A DNA stretch of 28,122 bases from NCBI GenBank assembly GCA_043823315.1, contig JBDRAU010000073.1, positions 1 through 28,122 of the forward strand. Direction: 5' to 3'. The stretch comes from JBDRAU01 sp043823315 (lineage in GTDB: Bacteria > Patescibacteriota > UBA1384 > DTJR01). This document shows, piece after piece, positions 16,468 through 24,412 of this stretch. The notes below the pieces were generated by a model that was given only the letters and a program-made list of their open reading frames with translations, searched no databases and was not told where the DNA came from. Position 1 is the stretch's first letter, and each line of letters opens with the position of its first letter. A program made the translations under genes and the position numbers.

Positions 16468-18393
16468 TTATATGTCGAGATTAGCTACCGTCTTAGCTCT
16501 CGTTTGTATAAATCTTTTTCTTGGCGGTACTTCATCGCCCATAAGCATTGAAAAGGCCTCGTCTGCTTTTTCGGCGTCATTGATCGTAACTTTCAAAACT
16601 TTTCTGCTTTCGGGGTTTAAGGTTGTTTCCCACAGCTGGGTCGGATTCATCTCTCCCAAGCCTTTGTATCGTTGAATGTTAACTTTGCCTTGTTTTGTTT
16701 TGAATTCTTCAACAAAGGCTTGACGCTCTTTTTCAGTATGAGCGTATTTCTTTTCTTTTCCCGACTGAACCATGTAAAGCGGTGGCTGGGCAATATAAAT
16801 ATACCCTCGATCAATTACTTCTTTAAAGTGTCTGAATAAAAAGGTCAAAAGAAGGGTTCGGATATGACTTCCGTCAACATCGGCGTCCGTCATTATTATT
16901 ATCCTGTGGTATCTGATTTTTTCTGCGTCGAATTCCTCCCCAATCCCAGCTCCCATAGCTATGATCAGTGCTTTAATTTCATCCGACGAGAGAATTCTGT
17001 CGAGTCTGGCTCTTTCAACATTTAATATTTTTCCTTTGAGTGGTAAGATTGCCTGAAATTTTCGGTCACGCCCCTGCTTGGCTGAACCGCCGGCGGAATC
17101 TCCCTCGACGATGAATATTTCGCTTTTTGCCGGATCTCTCTCGCTGCAGTCCGCTAGTTTTCCTGGAAGCGTCATTCCCTCAAGGGCGCCTTTTCGAATA
17201 ACTGTCTCTCTGGCGGCACGTGCGGCTAATCTCGCTCTGGCACTCAGAGATACTTTTTCTATAATCGATTTGGCGATGGCTGGATTTTCGTCAAAATACG
17301 AGGAGAGTCCGGAGATAACGGCGCCTTCAACGATACTTTTCATTTCCGGATTTCCGAGCTTTGCTTTTGTTTGACCTTCAAATTGGGGATTGGGGAGCTT
17401 TACTGATATGATTGCCGTCAAACCCTCCCTTACATCGTCGCCAGTTAATCCGCCCTCGAGTCCCTTCAATAAATCGTTCTTTTTCGCATAGTCATTAATA
17501 ACCCTTGTCAGGGCGGTCTTGAATCCGGTTAGGTGAGTTCCGCCTTCTAGGGTACCAATATTGTTGGCAAATGTGTGTGTATGTTCATTAAAATCATTTG
17601 TGTATGAGATAGATACTTCGACCGTAGCGTCACCGTCCTCTTTTGAAATATAAATTGGCGGATCGATTAAAGAGGATTTGTTCTTATTAATGTATCTGAC
17701 GAAGGCACTGATTCCTCCCTCGAAGTAAAAAGTCATTTTTCGGGTGGATTCTTCTCGCTGGTCAATAACGGTAATCTTTACGCCCTTTGTCAAAAAAGCC
17801 TGTTGGCGCGAGCGTTCGGAGATACTTTTAAATGAAAATTTTATCTCTTCAAATACTTCCGGATCGGGAGTGAAAGTGATTGTTGTACCGTCTTTGTCGG
17901 AAGCACCAACTTCTTGGATTTTGTCCTTTGCTTTACCGCGTGAATAGGTTTGTTTGTAGCTCTTTCCACCTCGTCTAACTTCGGCCACGAGCAGATCAGA
18001 CAATGCATTCACTACTGATACACCGACACCATGCAAGCCACCTGATACTTTATAACCCTCACCGCCAAATTTTCCTCCGGCATGAAGTGTTGTAAGGACA
18101 GTTTCGAGTGCGGATTTTTTAGTTTGCTTATGAAAGTCTACCGGTATCCCTCGCCCATTATCGGTAATTCTGATAGTTTCCTTGGGCAACATTTCTATTA
18201 AAATCGAATCGGCATGTCCAGCCAGTACTTCGTCGATAGAGTTATCTAAAACTTCCCAGACCAAATGATGGAGTCCCTCTATTCCGGTTCCACCAATATA
18301 CATACCGGGTCTTTTTCTAACGGGATCAAGTCCCTCAAGAACCGAGATGTCTTTAGCTGTGTAGCTTTGGTTTGTGTTTTTGTTATTTTCCAT
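16468..18393 (-). CDS. gyrB: DNA gyrase subunit B
   Basis: The ATPase subunit of gyrase. GHKL ATPase motifs are intact (NGRGIPVDFHKQ, GGKFGGEGYKVSGGLHGVGV). The transducer is followed by the TOPRIM region with EGDSAGGSAKQGRDR and the metal-binding DADVDGSHIRT, and the C-terminal PLYMV / QRYKGLGEMNPTQLWETT. The 641 residues match the short GyrB type, without the insert of E. coli GyrB. It ends in QTRAKTVANLDI. A good extended -10 promoter lies about 35 bases upstream; no Shine-Dalgarno site is visible before the ATG. gyrB precedes gyrA as in many bacteria. Confidence 0.97.
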   Translation of the reverse strand: MENNKNTNQSYTAKDISVLEGLDPVRKRPGMYIGGTGIEGLHHLVWEVLDNSIDEVLAGHADSILIEMLPKETIRITDNGRGIPVDFHKQTKKSALETVLTTLHAGGKFGGEGYKVSGGLHGVGVSVVNALSDLLVAEVRRGGKSYKQTYSRGKAKDKIQEVGASDKDGTTITFTPDPEVFEEIKFSFKSISERSRQQAFLTKGVKITVIDQREESTRKMTFYFEGGISAFVRYINKNKSSLIDPPIYISKEDGDATVEVSISYTNDFNEHTHTFANNIGTLEGGTHLTGFKTALTRVINDYAKKNDLLKGLEGGLTGDDVREGLTAIISVKLPNPQFEGQTKAKLGNPEMKSIVEGAVISGLSSYFDENPAIAKSIIEKVSLSARARLAARAARETVIRKGALEGMTLPGKLADCSERDPAKSEIFIVEGDSAGGSAKQGRDRKFQAILPLKGKILNVERARLDRILSSDEIKALIIAMGAGIGEEFDAEKIRYHRIIIMTDADVDGSHIRTLLLTFLFRHFKEVIDRGYIYIAQPPLYMVQSGKEKKYAHTEKERQAFVEEFKTKQGKVNIQRYKGLGEMNPTQLWETTLNPESRKVLKVTINDAEKADEAFSMLMGDEVPPRKRFIQTRAKTVANLDI

Positions 18394-18427
18394 AATATAA
18401 AAAGCACTTTTTGAGTAGCTAATTCTT

Positions 18428-18456
18428 ATTATACCAGATGTTGTTCGGTATTTAAA
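18428..18456 (-). promoter_or_regulatory. gyrB promoter with extended -10
   Basis: TTTAAA (18456-18451), 17-base spacer, then TGG-TATAAT (18428-18433), an extended -10 with a perfect hexamer. It sits in the gap between the end of the DUF4012 gene and gyrB. The leader would be about 27 bases. Confidence 0.75.
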
Positions 18457-18457
18457 G

Positions 18458-19822
18458 CTATAAACTTAGAGAATTTTGGTTTGTATCGCCTTCAAACAGT
18501 ATTTGCCCATCTTTCTTGATTTGGATTATCTCTTCGATTGTTCCGGGCTGTTTTTGCCAGATTAAATGGTAAGAGTTTAAGGAAAAATTGTCAAATGGCA
18601 ACTCATATTTAATAGTTACTTGTTGCGACTCATCGGGCGAAGTTGAAAACCAAAATCCAAAAGACGTGGAATTCGACTCCTGACCGATTTCAATCTCTTT
18701 GGTGATGGATTTATTTTCAAGCTCGGCTGAAATTAACTTTGACCCAAGGGGTACGAGCGCGCGAGCGTAGTTTCTGTTAAGAATATTTGGCCATGAATCG
18801 TTGCAGGTTCGAGTAATATTAAGGGTTCCAACGGGATTGGTCTCGCCTTTTTCGATCGAATAAACAATCTTTTCTTTGACGTTTAAACTAGACTTTCCGC
18901 CGTTTAAATTAGCGTTATTTACATAAACGTAATCAAGCGCGTAAGTTTTGAGTTCCCCAGAGATATTTAATTCTTTTGACAATTTCTGCTGCTTGGGCGA
19001 GTTAGAATAAAATAAAATCCGTCCCGATTCTGCCTGTTTGGTGAAATAACGATAAAGGGTAAAAAAGCCCAATTTTTTTGTTCTTTCGATTAACTCCGGA
19101 GAGAATTCTTTGAGGATAGTTTTGGGCTCGTTGATTTTTAGATTTTCGCTTTCCTGCCAATATTCTTTATCGATTTTTTCAGAGAGAATTTTGGTGAAAT
19201 TATCCGAACTGACTGTCGTATTGTCGGAGAGGGTGATTGGACCGGTTAATTTCAAGAGGTCAATAATTGCCAGTGAAGAAATTGCTATAACGCCGTCTGT
19301 TTTTTCGTTCCAGCCCTCGTGCAAAAACCATTGTAATGACTTGGCCGTTTCAGGAAAATCAACTTGCCAATTAGCGTTAACGAAGCTTTGATTTCGATCC
19401 GGCCACGTTTCCTTCATCGGCTTTGGCAATTCAATACTGCTTTCCTTCATTAGGGAATTATCTTTCTTGTAGGGATTTGTATCAAAATAGAGTTTGTTTT
19501 TTAAAACTGAAGAATCTATTTTCCACAAGGCGAAACTGCCCCAAAATCCTCCCGTTGGCCTTAGTTCTGCACTATTTTGAAAACCCACCAGCATTGTCTG
19601 GTTTTTTAGCGAATAGATAAGAAATATCTTTTTGTAGACCGAGCTTTTAAAAAAAATTACGCCAATAAATACAAGCAAGAATACGGCGAGTATAACACCG
19701 ACCATTTTATTCTTTTTGTTTGAGATGGAGATCTTGTAGCTAGAATTAAAATAACGAGCTCTGATCCTTTTCGTTCTAACGGCTTTTAAATCAGAAAACC
19801 TTTTATCTTTATTTTCCTGCAT
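18458..19822 (-). CDS. DUF4012-domain membrane-anchored protein
   Basis: 454 residues. A basic N-terminus precedes one membrane segment (about 41-60, VGVILAVFLLVFIGVIFF). The outer part starts with QNSAELRPTGGFWGSF, the hallmark of DUF4012, followed by NANWQVDFPETAKSLQWFL and TDGVIAISSLAIIDLLKLTGPI. The rest is beta-rich (KYELPFDNFSLNSYHLIWQKQ). DUF4012 proteins often lie in polysaccharide clusters and their biochemical role is not known. It is the last gene of the operon with the Wzz-like protein, a glycosyltransferase and the priming sugar transferase, 1 base after the Wzz-like gene. An envelope role with the polysaccharide is inferred from context. Confidence 0.9.
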   Translation of the reverse strand: MQENKDKRFSDLKAVRTKRIRARYFNSSYKISISNKKNKMVGVILAVFLLVFIGVIFFKSSVYKKIFLIYSLKNQTMLVGFQNSAELRPTGGFWGSFALWKIDSSVLKNKLYFDTNPYKKDNSLMKESSIELPKPMKETWPDRNQSFVNANWQVDFPETAKSLQWFLHEGWNEKTDGVIAISSLAIIDLLKLTGPITLSDNTTVSSDNFTKILSEKIDKEYWQESENLKINEPKTILKEFSPELIERTKKLGFFTLYRYFTKQAESGRILFYSNSPKQQKLSKELNISGELKTYALDYVYVNNANLNGGKSSLNVKEKIVYSIEKGETNPVGTLNITRTCNDSWPNILNRNYARALVPLGSKLISAELENKSITKEIEIGQESNSTSFGFWFSTSPDESQQVTIKYELPFDNFSLNSYHLIWQKQPGTIEEIIQIKKDGQILFEGDTNQNSLSL

Positions 19823-19823
19823 T

Positions 19824-20441
19824 TTATTTTAGAGCTTCTCGAATCGAGACTAGTCCAAGTGAAATTACGAAGCCGAGGAACGTAGCAATTAAGACGTTGA
19901 TCGTAAGTTGCTTTGGTGCGGTAATAACTACCGGTTGATCACTCACTGTTATGAATTTTGCCGAAAAATCGTTTTTAGAGTATTCTGTGACCTTGTCTTG
20001 TAAGACTCTAGCAGCAGAAGAAATTATTTTTTCTGCCTGCGTTTTGTCTTTTGAAGAATAAGAGATATTGACTACGGAGGAGGTTTCTTGTTTTTTACTT
20101 ACCGTAAAGATTTTTGAGAGAGCTCTTATATCATTGTTTGGCAGGGGATAACCGGCTGTTTCAAAGATTTTTGCAGCCGTGGAAGCTGAAGAAAGGTAGT
20201 CAATCAAACTGCTCGAAAGAGAGGCAGATACCGCTTGAGAGTAAAAGTTATCGTATTGATAGTAACTAACTTCTGCCTGAGAGAGTGAGGGCACGCGGTC
20301 GATCAGGATCGCCGCAGATGACTGGTAGGTGGGTTTTTGCGATAAAGTCATCAAGTAAGAAACAACTGCAAACACAGCTGTAATCAATATCACTAGCCAA
20401 ATACTTTTCTTGAATATTATGTAATAGTCTTTTATTTCCAT
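19824..20441 (-). CDS. Wzz/YveK-like polysaccharide chain-length regulator
   Basis: 205 residues with the typical layout: a membrane segment near the N-terminus (WLVILITAVFAVVSYLMTL), a periplasm/outside domain (KPTYQSSAAILIDR; VVNISYSSKDKTQAEKII), and a second membrane segment at the C-terminus (NVLIATFLGFVISLGLV) ending in REALK. This is the Wzz/chain-length-determinant family that controls polymer length of O-antigen or capsular polysaccharide. No kinase domain is fused. It starts one base after the glycosyltransferase stop and ends one base before the DUF4012 gene, so all are cotranscribed. Confidence 0.88.
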   Translation of the reverse strand: MEIKDYYIIFKKSIWLVILITAVFAVVSYLMTLSQKPTYQSSAAILIDRVPSLSQAEVSYYQYDNFYSQAVSASLSSSLIDYLSSASTAAKIFETAGYPLPNNDIRALSKIFTVSKKQETSSVVNISYSSKDKTQAEKIISSAARVLQDKVTEYSKNDFSAKFITVSDQPVVITAPKQLTINVLIATFLGFVISLGLVSIREALK

Positions 20442-20442
20442 C

Positions 20443-21507
20443 TTAAATCCTTTCGATAAATTCTTTTATTTCTTTTTTAAAGCACTCTTTTGCAAATTTT
20501 TGTGCTGATTTAATTATATACTTTTTATCAAATTTTGTTTTACTGAACTTTTCTATCGCCTCAATTAGTGATTCTACATTCTGCTCTTTAAATAAAATGC
20601 CATTTTTACGGTTAATAATATATTCACTAGCTCCGCCTTTTGCATAAGCGATAACGGGTGTTCCGCAGGAAAGCGCCTCGATGGGTACGATACCAAAATC
20701 TTCTTCTCCGGGAAAAATGAGAGCTTTTGCGCTGCCAAGGTATTGTGCTTTTTGTTCGCTCGAAATTCTGCCTAGGAACTTAGTTGGCTTGGTTGCGATC
20801 TTCTCTAGCGAAGAAAGGTCCTCGCCGTCACCGGCTACCAAAAGTTTTTGTCCTAATTTCTGGCAGGACAAAATCGCTAAATCCGTTCTCTTATAAGGGA
20901 TTAATCGTCCCAGCGAGATAAAGTAATTACCCGGTTTAGATTGTTTACTCTGGAGCAGGTTAACAGGGGGGTAAATAACTGTTGAGCTTCGTCCATAAAA
21001 CTTTTTAATTCTTTTCTGGACTGTTTTTGAATTTGTGAGAAAAAAATCGACGTCCTTATTGTTTCTGATATCCCATCTTTTTAAATACTCTAGAAAAAAT
21101 CTACCGAAGGGCTTTGAGACAAGTCTGTCATCAATCTCGCTTTGCCAGGCATATCTCATTGGAGTATGACAATAACAAACATGGACGGAATTTTCGGGTT
21201 TGTTGATGCCCTTACCTATTGCGCTTGAGGAGCTGATTATGAGGTCGTATCCTTCTAGGTTAAGGCTTTTAATAGCGGGTAAAAGCAAGGGAGGAATTGA
21301 TTGATGCTTGCTTCGAGAAAAGGGGACAGATTGAAGGAAGCTTGTTTTGGGGTTTCTCTTTATATATTCAGGGAGCTTTTTTTCGTTAAAAACCGTTGTA
21401 AATAAATCAGCCTCGGGGAAAGCTTCTAGCAATGAGTCGACAACATACTCTGCGCCGCCTCTTGACGTTAGCCATTCGGCGACAATTGCAATCTTTTTCG
21501 CCTTCAT
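20443..21507 (-). CDS. GT4-family glycosyltransferase of the surface-polysaccharide operon
   Basis: A GT-B glycosyltransferase, about 354 residues: acceptor domain MKAKKIAIVAEWLTSRGGAE, the WbaZ-like CYCHTPMRYAW motif, then the donor domain with YFISLGRLIPYKRTDLAI, LLVAGDGEDLSSLEKI and the E-x7-E motif in EEDFGIVPIEALSCGTPVIA. The ATG at 21507 was chosen over an upstream in-frame codon: it overlaps the stop of the sugar transferase as TAATG, and AAGGGG precedes it. It probably adds the second sugar (mannose-type donors are common in the family) to the lipid-linked precursor; the exact sugar cannot be read from sequence. Confidence 0.92.
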   Translation of the reverse strand: MKAKKIAIVAEWLTSRGGAEYVVDSLLEAFPEADLFTTVFNEKKLPEYIKRNPKTSFLQSVPFSRSKHQSIPPLLLPAIKSLNLEGYDLIISSSSAIGKGINKPENSVHVCYCHTPMRYAWQSEIDDRLVSKPFGRFFLEYLKRWDIRNNKDVDFFLTNSKTVQKRIKKFYGRSSTVIYPPVNLLQSKQSKPGNYFISLGRLIPYKRTDLAILSCQKLGQKLLVAGDGEDLSSLEKIATKPTKFLGRISSEQKAQYLGSAKALIFPGEEDFGIVPIEALSCGTPVIAYAKGGASEYIINRKNGILFKEQNVESLIEAIEKFSKTKFDKKYIIKSAQKFAKECFKKEIKEFIERI

Positions 21508-22943
21508 TAGTACGACCCCTTGCCTCTGAATATTGCTAGGAAAGTTTTGAAAGTAATAATAATATCTAGCCCGAGGGACCAATTTTCCAAATAGTAAATA
21601 TCAAGCCTTGCCTCTTCGTCAAAGGACAGATCCGATCTTCCCGAGATTTGAGCTAGTCCCGATATTCCGGGTTTTATCATAAGGAGTTTTCTTTGCTCGC
21701 TTGTGTAATGTGATACTTCTCTTGGCTGGTGGGGTCTTGGTCCAATTAAACTCATATTGCCAAGTAAGACATTGAAGAACTGTGGAAGTTCGTCGAGGCT
21801 TGTTCGGCGCAGGAAGCTTCCGATTTTTGTAACTCTTGGATCGTCGGCGATTTTATAAACGGCACTTCCTTGTTTGATGTTTTTTTCTTTGATCAGTTCT
21901 TCTTCGAATTGTTCGGCTCTTGAACCGCCATAGCCGGGACCGGTGCAGTGTTCTATTTCCATTGTTCTAAATTTTAGAGTTACGAATTCTCCGAGTTGTC
22001 CCAACCTAATATTTTTGTAAATTGCTGGTCCCTTTGATCTTAATTTAATTAAAATGGAAATGAGAAGCATGAGTGGGGACAAAATAATGATTGCGATAAA
22101 AGAAAAAATTATATCAAAAATTCTCTTAGCAATTATTCCCCAGCTATCAAGGGGTGTTCCGCGAAATTCGATGATTGGAATTCCTGCAAATGCGTCATAC
22201 TGAAGCGTTTTGATACCTACTTGGGCGTGAGCGGGTACGGCTTTAAAATCAATCTTTAATTCTTGGCAAGACCTCAGAAGTGTAAACATTTCCCCATTGT
22301 TTAGCTTTGAGTCAACCAAGATAATCTGATCCGGCTTTTTTTGCTTTATGATTTTCTCAAAATCACTTATTGGCCCGAGCTTCTCGATTCCATCCGGGAG
22401 GTCTTCTTTATCCGTAACCGAGCCCAGGAATCTAAGTCCGAGTGATTTGTCTTGTTTGACTTGATTAGCTATTTTGACGGAAATATCCATATCGTCGCCA
22501 ACCAAAATTAGTTTGCCGCCCTTGTAGCCAAACAAATGCAAGTTGGCTCTTATTAGATTTAAAATTGCTCTTCCGAGCGAAACTAGGATGATGGCTAATA
22601 TCCAAATGTAAAACACGATCAAGCGGGAAAAGAAATCGCTTCTAAATACGAAAACCCACAAAACGACGGCCATTGCACCGAGGCTCGCAGCAGTGATAAT
22701 TTGACCCAGTCCCAGGAAGGTTTTTCGGCTTGTGCTGTATAGTCCCGAGAAAGCAAAAGCAACGAGCCAAACCGGCAATATCTGCAGAGCAAACCTCATA
22801 TATTGCTCAAAGGGCCAGATATAGATCACAGGAAAACCGATGGCTCCTGCGCGGGCTTTATAGGCGATAACAAAAGAAAGAATGACCATTATTGCATCAA
22901 CCGGCAAAAGCAAAACCGTAAAGATTTGACTGATTTTTTTCAT
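21507..22943 (-). CDS. Undecaprenyl-phosphate sugar phosphotransferase (WcaJ/WbaP type)
   Basis: Starts surface-polysaccharide synthesis by moving a sugar-1-phosphate from a nucleotide sugar onto undecaprenyl phosphate at the membrane. The N-terminal half has four membrane segments and a Rossmann-like CoA_binding_3-type domain (KLILVGDDMD). The catalytic C-terminal half has the hydrophobic re-entrant helix, KRIFDIIFSF, LKFRTM, DPRVTKIGSFLRRTSLDELP and GNMSLIGPRPHQPRE, ending in KPGISGLAQISGRSDLSF. The ATG at 22943 was chosen because a possible TTG start at 22985 is part of a TTGAAA promoter box. It is the first gene of the four-gene operon. The exact sugar is uncertain. Confidence 0.93.
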   Translation of the reverse strand: MKKISQIFTVLLLPVDAIMVILSFVIAYKARAGAIGFPVIYIWPFEQYMRFALQILPVWLVAFAFSGLYSTSRKTFLGLGQIITAASLGAMAVVLWVFVFRSDFFSRLIVFYIWILAIILVSLGRAILNLIRANLHLFGYKGGKLILVGDDMDISVKIANQVKQDKSLGLRFLGSVTDKEDLPDGIEKLGPISDFEKIIKQKKPDQIILVDSKLNNGEMFTLLRSCQELKIDFKAVPAHAQVGIKTLQYDAFAGIPIIEFRGTPLDSWGIIAKRIFDIIFSFIAIIILSPLMLLISILIKLRSKGPAIYKNIRLGQLGEFVTLKFRTMEIEHCTGPGYGGSRAEQFEEELIKEKNIKQGSAVYKIADDPRVTKIGSFLRRTSLDELPQFFNVLLGNMSLIGPRPHQPREVSHYTSEQRKLLMIKPGISGLAQISGRSDLSFDEEARLDIYYLENWSLGLDIIITFKTFLAIFRGKGSY

Positions 22944-22956
22944 ATATTGTGGATTT

Positions 22957-22985
22957 AAAATAGCAAAAAAGCCGCTTCTTTTCAA
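22957..22985 (-). promoter_or_regulatory. Promoter of the polysaccharide operon, near-leaderless
   Basis: TTGAAA (22985-22980), 17 bases, TATTTT (22962-22957) on the minus strand. The ATG at 22943 lies 13 bases after the -10 box, so the leader would be about seven bases, without a Shine-Dalgarno site. Confidence 0.6.
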
Positions 22986-22999
22986 CCGATTTCGGAATA

Positions 23000-23040
23000 A
23001 AATGAAAAAACCCCACCATCGAGCGAGGGTTTTTTCATTT
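23000..23040 (-). terminator. Strong terminator after the 66-residue gene
   Basis: A perfect 14-base stem, AAATGAAAAAACCC (23000-23013) and its complement (23027-23040), with a 13-base loop and T/A ends. It separates the small-gene region from the polysaccharide operon. Confidence 0.8.
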
Positions 23041-23053
23041 CATTTTTCGAATT

Positions 23054-23254
23054 TTATTTGCTTTTTTTAAGCATCGGTAAACCAGTTCTCGAGTTCTCCA
23101 TAACTTCGTAGCCATCTGGTAATTCGCACGCGTTTGGTCTTTCGTCTCTTGCAAAGTAGTAAATAACTTGTTTTCTACCACCGCGAAGAGTTACTTCCTT
23201 TGAGTGCAGATAATATGTCTCTCCGGTTTTTTTCGATTTTGCGCTATAGGCCAT
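23054..23254 (-). CDS. Small conserved-looking basic protein, function unknown
   Basis: 66 residues with a compact, non-low-complexity sequence: SKKTGETYYLHSKEVTLRGG, KQVIYYFARDE, LPDGYEV, then SRTGLPMLKKSK. A very strong Shine-Dalgarno (GGGGGGAGGTG) lies about 8 bases before the ATG at 23254. A perfect terminator follows, so it is a real expressed gene. Proteins with this YYLHSKEVTLRGG pattern occur as small hypotheticals in CPR genomes, from memory only. The basic Tyr-rich composition suggests a nucleic-acid or ribosome link, but this is a guess. Confidence 0.85.
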   Translation of the reverse strand: MAYSAKSKKTGETYYLHSKEVTLRGGRKQVIYYFARDERPNACELPDGYEVMENSRTGLPMLKKSK

Positions 23255-23296
23255 CTATCAACACCTCCCCCCTAATGAATAATACTTTTAATCTGA

Positions 23297-23797
23297 TTAT
23301 AAGGTTCGCTCTTGCTTTGTCAAGAGGGATCTAACCTTATCGGCTTTAATCTTGTCTGAACTACTCCTTATATAAGGTAGGGCTAACGTAGTTAGATAGA
23401 TAAAGTAATTTGGCCAATATTTGTAAATTTCATAGTTATTTTTCATTAGAAACAGGTTGACTATAAGATAGTCCAGAATTGCAAAAACTAAAGTCACAGT
23501 AATCGCGCTAAGCAGTATTTCCTTGTAGGATGAGTATTTTTCCCGTTTTATGAAAACAATCTGCGAAGCTATAAGGAAGATCACTAGAGCTATGATTGTA
23601 TAAGGATTTCTATCTGACTTACCGCCCGACATCAATATTTCACCAAGAATAAATATTACAGCATAGCAATACAGTCCGGGCAAAGCGCTCGAAGCGATGC
23701 TTTTTATAAGTGGTCTCTGAAAGAATTTTTTCAAAGCATTAGTTTTAATTCTGTTTTCGAGCGGTGACGCTTCTTTGGTTTGTATTGCTTCGTTCAT
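23297..23797 (-). CDS. Small integral membrane protein, unknown function
   Basis: 166 residues with four hydrophobic segments: near 38-56 (SALPGLYCYAVIFILGEIL), 66-83 (YTIIALVIFLIASQIVFI), 94-116 (LLSAITVTLVFAILDYLIV) and 128-142 (YFIYLTTLALPYI). The N-terminus is polar (MNEAIQTKEASPLENRIK) and the C-terminus is basic. The ATG is preceded by AGGAG at 5 bases, and a TTGACA-type promoter lies upstream. The stop is 42 bases before the 66-residue gene, so they may share an mRNA. No family recognised. Confidence 0.8.
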   Translation of the reverse strand: MNEAIQTKEASPLENRIKTNALKKFFQRPLIKSIASSALPGLYCYAVIFILGEILMSGGKSDRNPYTIIALVIFLIASQIVFIKREKYSSYKEILLSAITVTLVFAILDYLIVNLFLMKNNYEIYKYWPNYFIYLTTLALPYIRSSSDKIKADKVRSLLTKQERTL

Positions 23798-23824
23798 AAT
23801 TCTCCTATTTTATCTTTAACTAAA

Positions 23825-23853
23825 ATTTAATAGAATTGTATGTCTTTTGTCAA
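23825..23853 (-). promoter_or_regulatory. Candidate promoter of the 166-residue membrane protein gene
   Basis: TTGACA (23853-23848) and TTAAAT (23830-23825) are spaced by 17 bases on the minus strand. The -10 box is a 4/6 match. Unlike the near-leaderless promoters, it leaves a leader carrying an AGGAG site. Confidence 0.5.
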
Positions 23854-23865
23854 CATGTTAACACA

Positions 23866-24045
23866 TAGACCGTTGAAAATTGAGTTTATTGTTCGAGCCC
23901 TGCCTGCCGGCAGGCAGGTTGTCGCGCTTCGGGAGTGGAGCCCGAAGCTAACCCTCTCTCGCATTCTCGACTCTCCTTCGCACAAGCTCAGGATCGCTCG
24001 AAGAATAAGTGATTTGGATTATTTTTAACGTTTTTCAACGGTCTC
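23866..24045. repeat. MITE-like element with 13-bp perfect inverted ends and copy B of the dispersed repeat
   Basis: AGACCGTTGAAAA (23867-23879) is exactly complementary to 24032-24044. The 7-base direct repeat TAACACA flanks both sides (23859-23865 and 24046-24052), one base off each end. Inside, 23886-24009 carries the dispersed repeat: TTATTGTTCGAGCCC, the palindrome CCTGCCTGCCGGCAGGCAGG, a TTCTCGACTC block, and CGCTCGAAGAATAAG. No coding capacity is seen. It covers most of the gene-free stretch 23798-24190. Confidence 0.72.
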
Positions 24046-24076
24046 TAACACAATTTCTAAAAACAAATCCTTTATT

Positions 24077-24106
24077 GTTTGTTGTCACTCTGTATCTACA
24101 ACAAAC
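24077..24106. other. Hairpin downstream of the lipoprotein gene
   Basis: GTTTGTTGT (24077-24085) pairs perfectly with ACAACAAAC (24098-24106) around a 12-base loop. There is no U-run, so it is a weak terminator candidate or an RNA-protecting stem. The rest of 24107-24190 is short GC-rich palindromic debris with no gene. Confidence 0.5.
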
Positions 24107-24190
24107 CAGCCGAGCAAAGCCCGGCCTGCTTTGTCGATTCTGCATACCCGAGCTTTAGCCGTATTTGTTCAAACTCAAAATCCGGTTTTA

Positions 24191-24370
24191 CTATCGCGCT
24201 TCGACAGGTTCAGGTGGTACGGGCGGATTACCTATATCGGTAACATTTTCAGTTGCCTGATCAAAAGCAGCGGAGTCTGCATTGTCAAAATCGGTCGTTG
24301 TTTTCGATTTACATCCCGCAAGCAATCCCACTGTTGCAACAAGAGCAACCATAAGAAGAATTTTTTTCAT
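24191..24370 (-). CDS. Small lipoprotein, unknown function
   Basis: 59 residues. MKKILLMVALVATVGLLAGC is a textbook lipoprotein signal peptide with the LAGC lipobox, leaving a mature chain of about 40 residues that is acidic and then Pro-rich (NPPVPPEPVEAR). The ATG at 24370 was chosen because AAAGGAG lies 5 bases upstream; the in-frame GTG at 24376 overlaps that site. The last codons (EPVEAR and stop) lie in a CGCTTCGACAGGTTCAGG sequence that resembles a known class of intergenic repeat, so the C-terminus may have been acquired from a repeat insertion. It belongs to the small-envelope-gene group with the neighbouring membrane proteins. Confidence 0.75.
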   Translation of the reverse strand: MKKILLMVALVATVGLLAGCKSKTTTDFDNADSAAFDQATENVTDIGNPPVPPEPVEAR

Positions 24371-24412
24371 TCTCACTCCTTTCTTGTTGTTATCATAACA
24401 TTTTATCGCTTT

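Noticed and set aside
22944..22985. TTG start for the priming sugar transferase
   Set aside because: The TTG is part of a TTGAAA promoter box; the ATG at 22943 lies just after the -10 box.
23840..24028. A 62-codon plus-strand ORF
   Set aside because: Its peptide comes from the dispersed repeat (ALPAGRQ); it lies inside the MITE-like element.
23859..24052. Complete insertion sequence
   Set aside because: No transposase coding sequence is present inside; only non-autonomous element features are seen.
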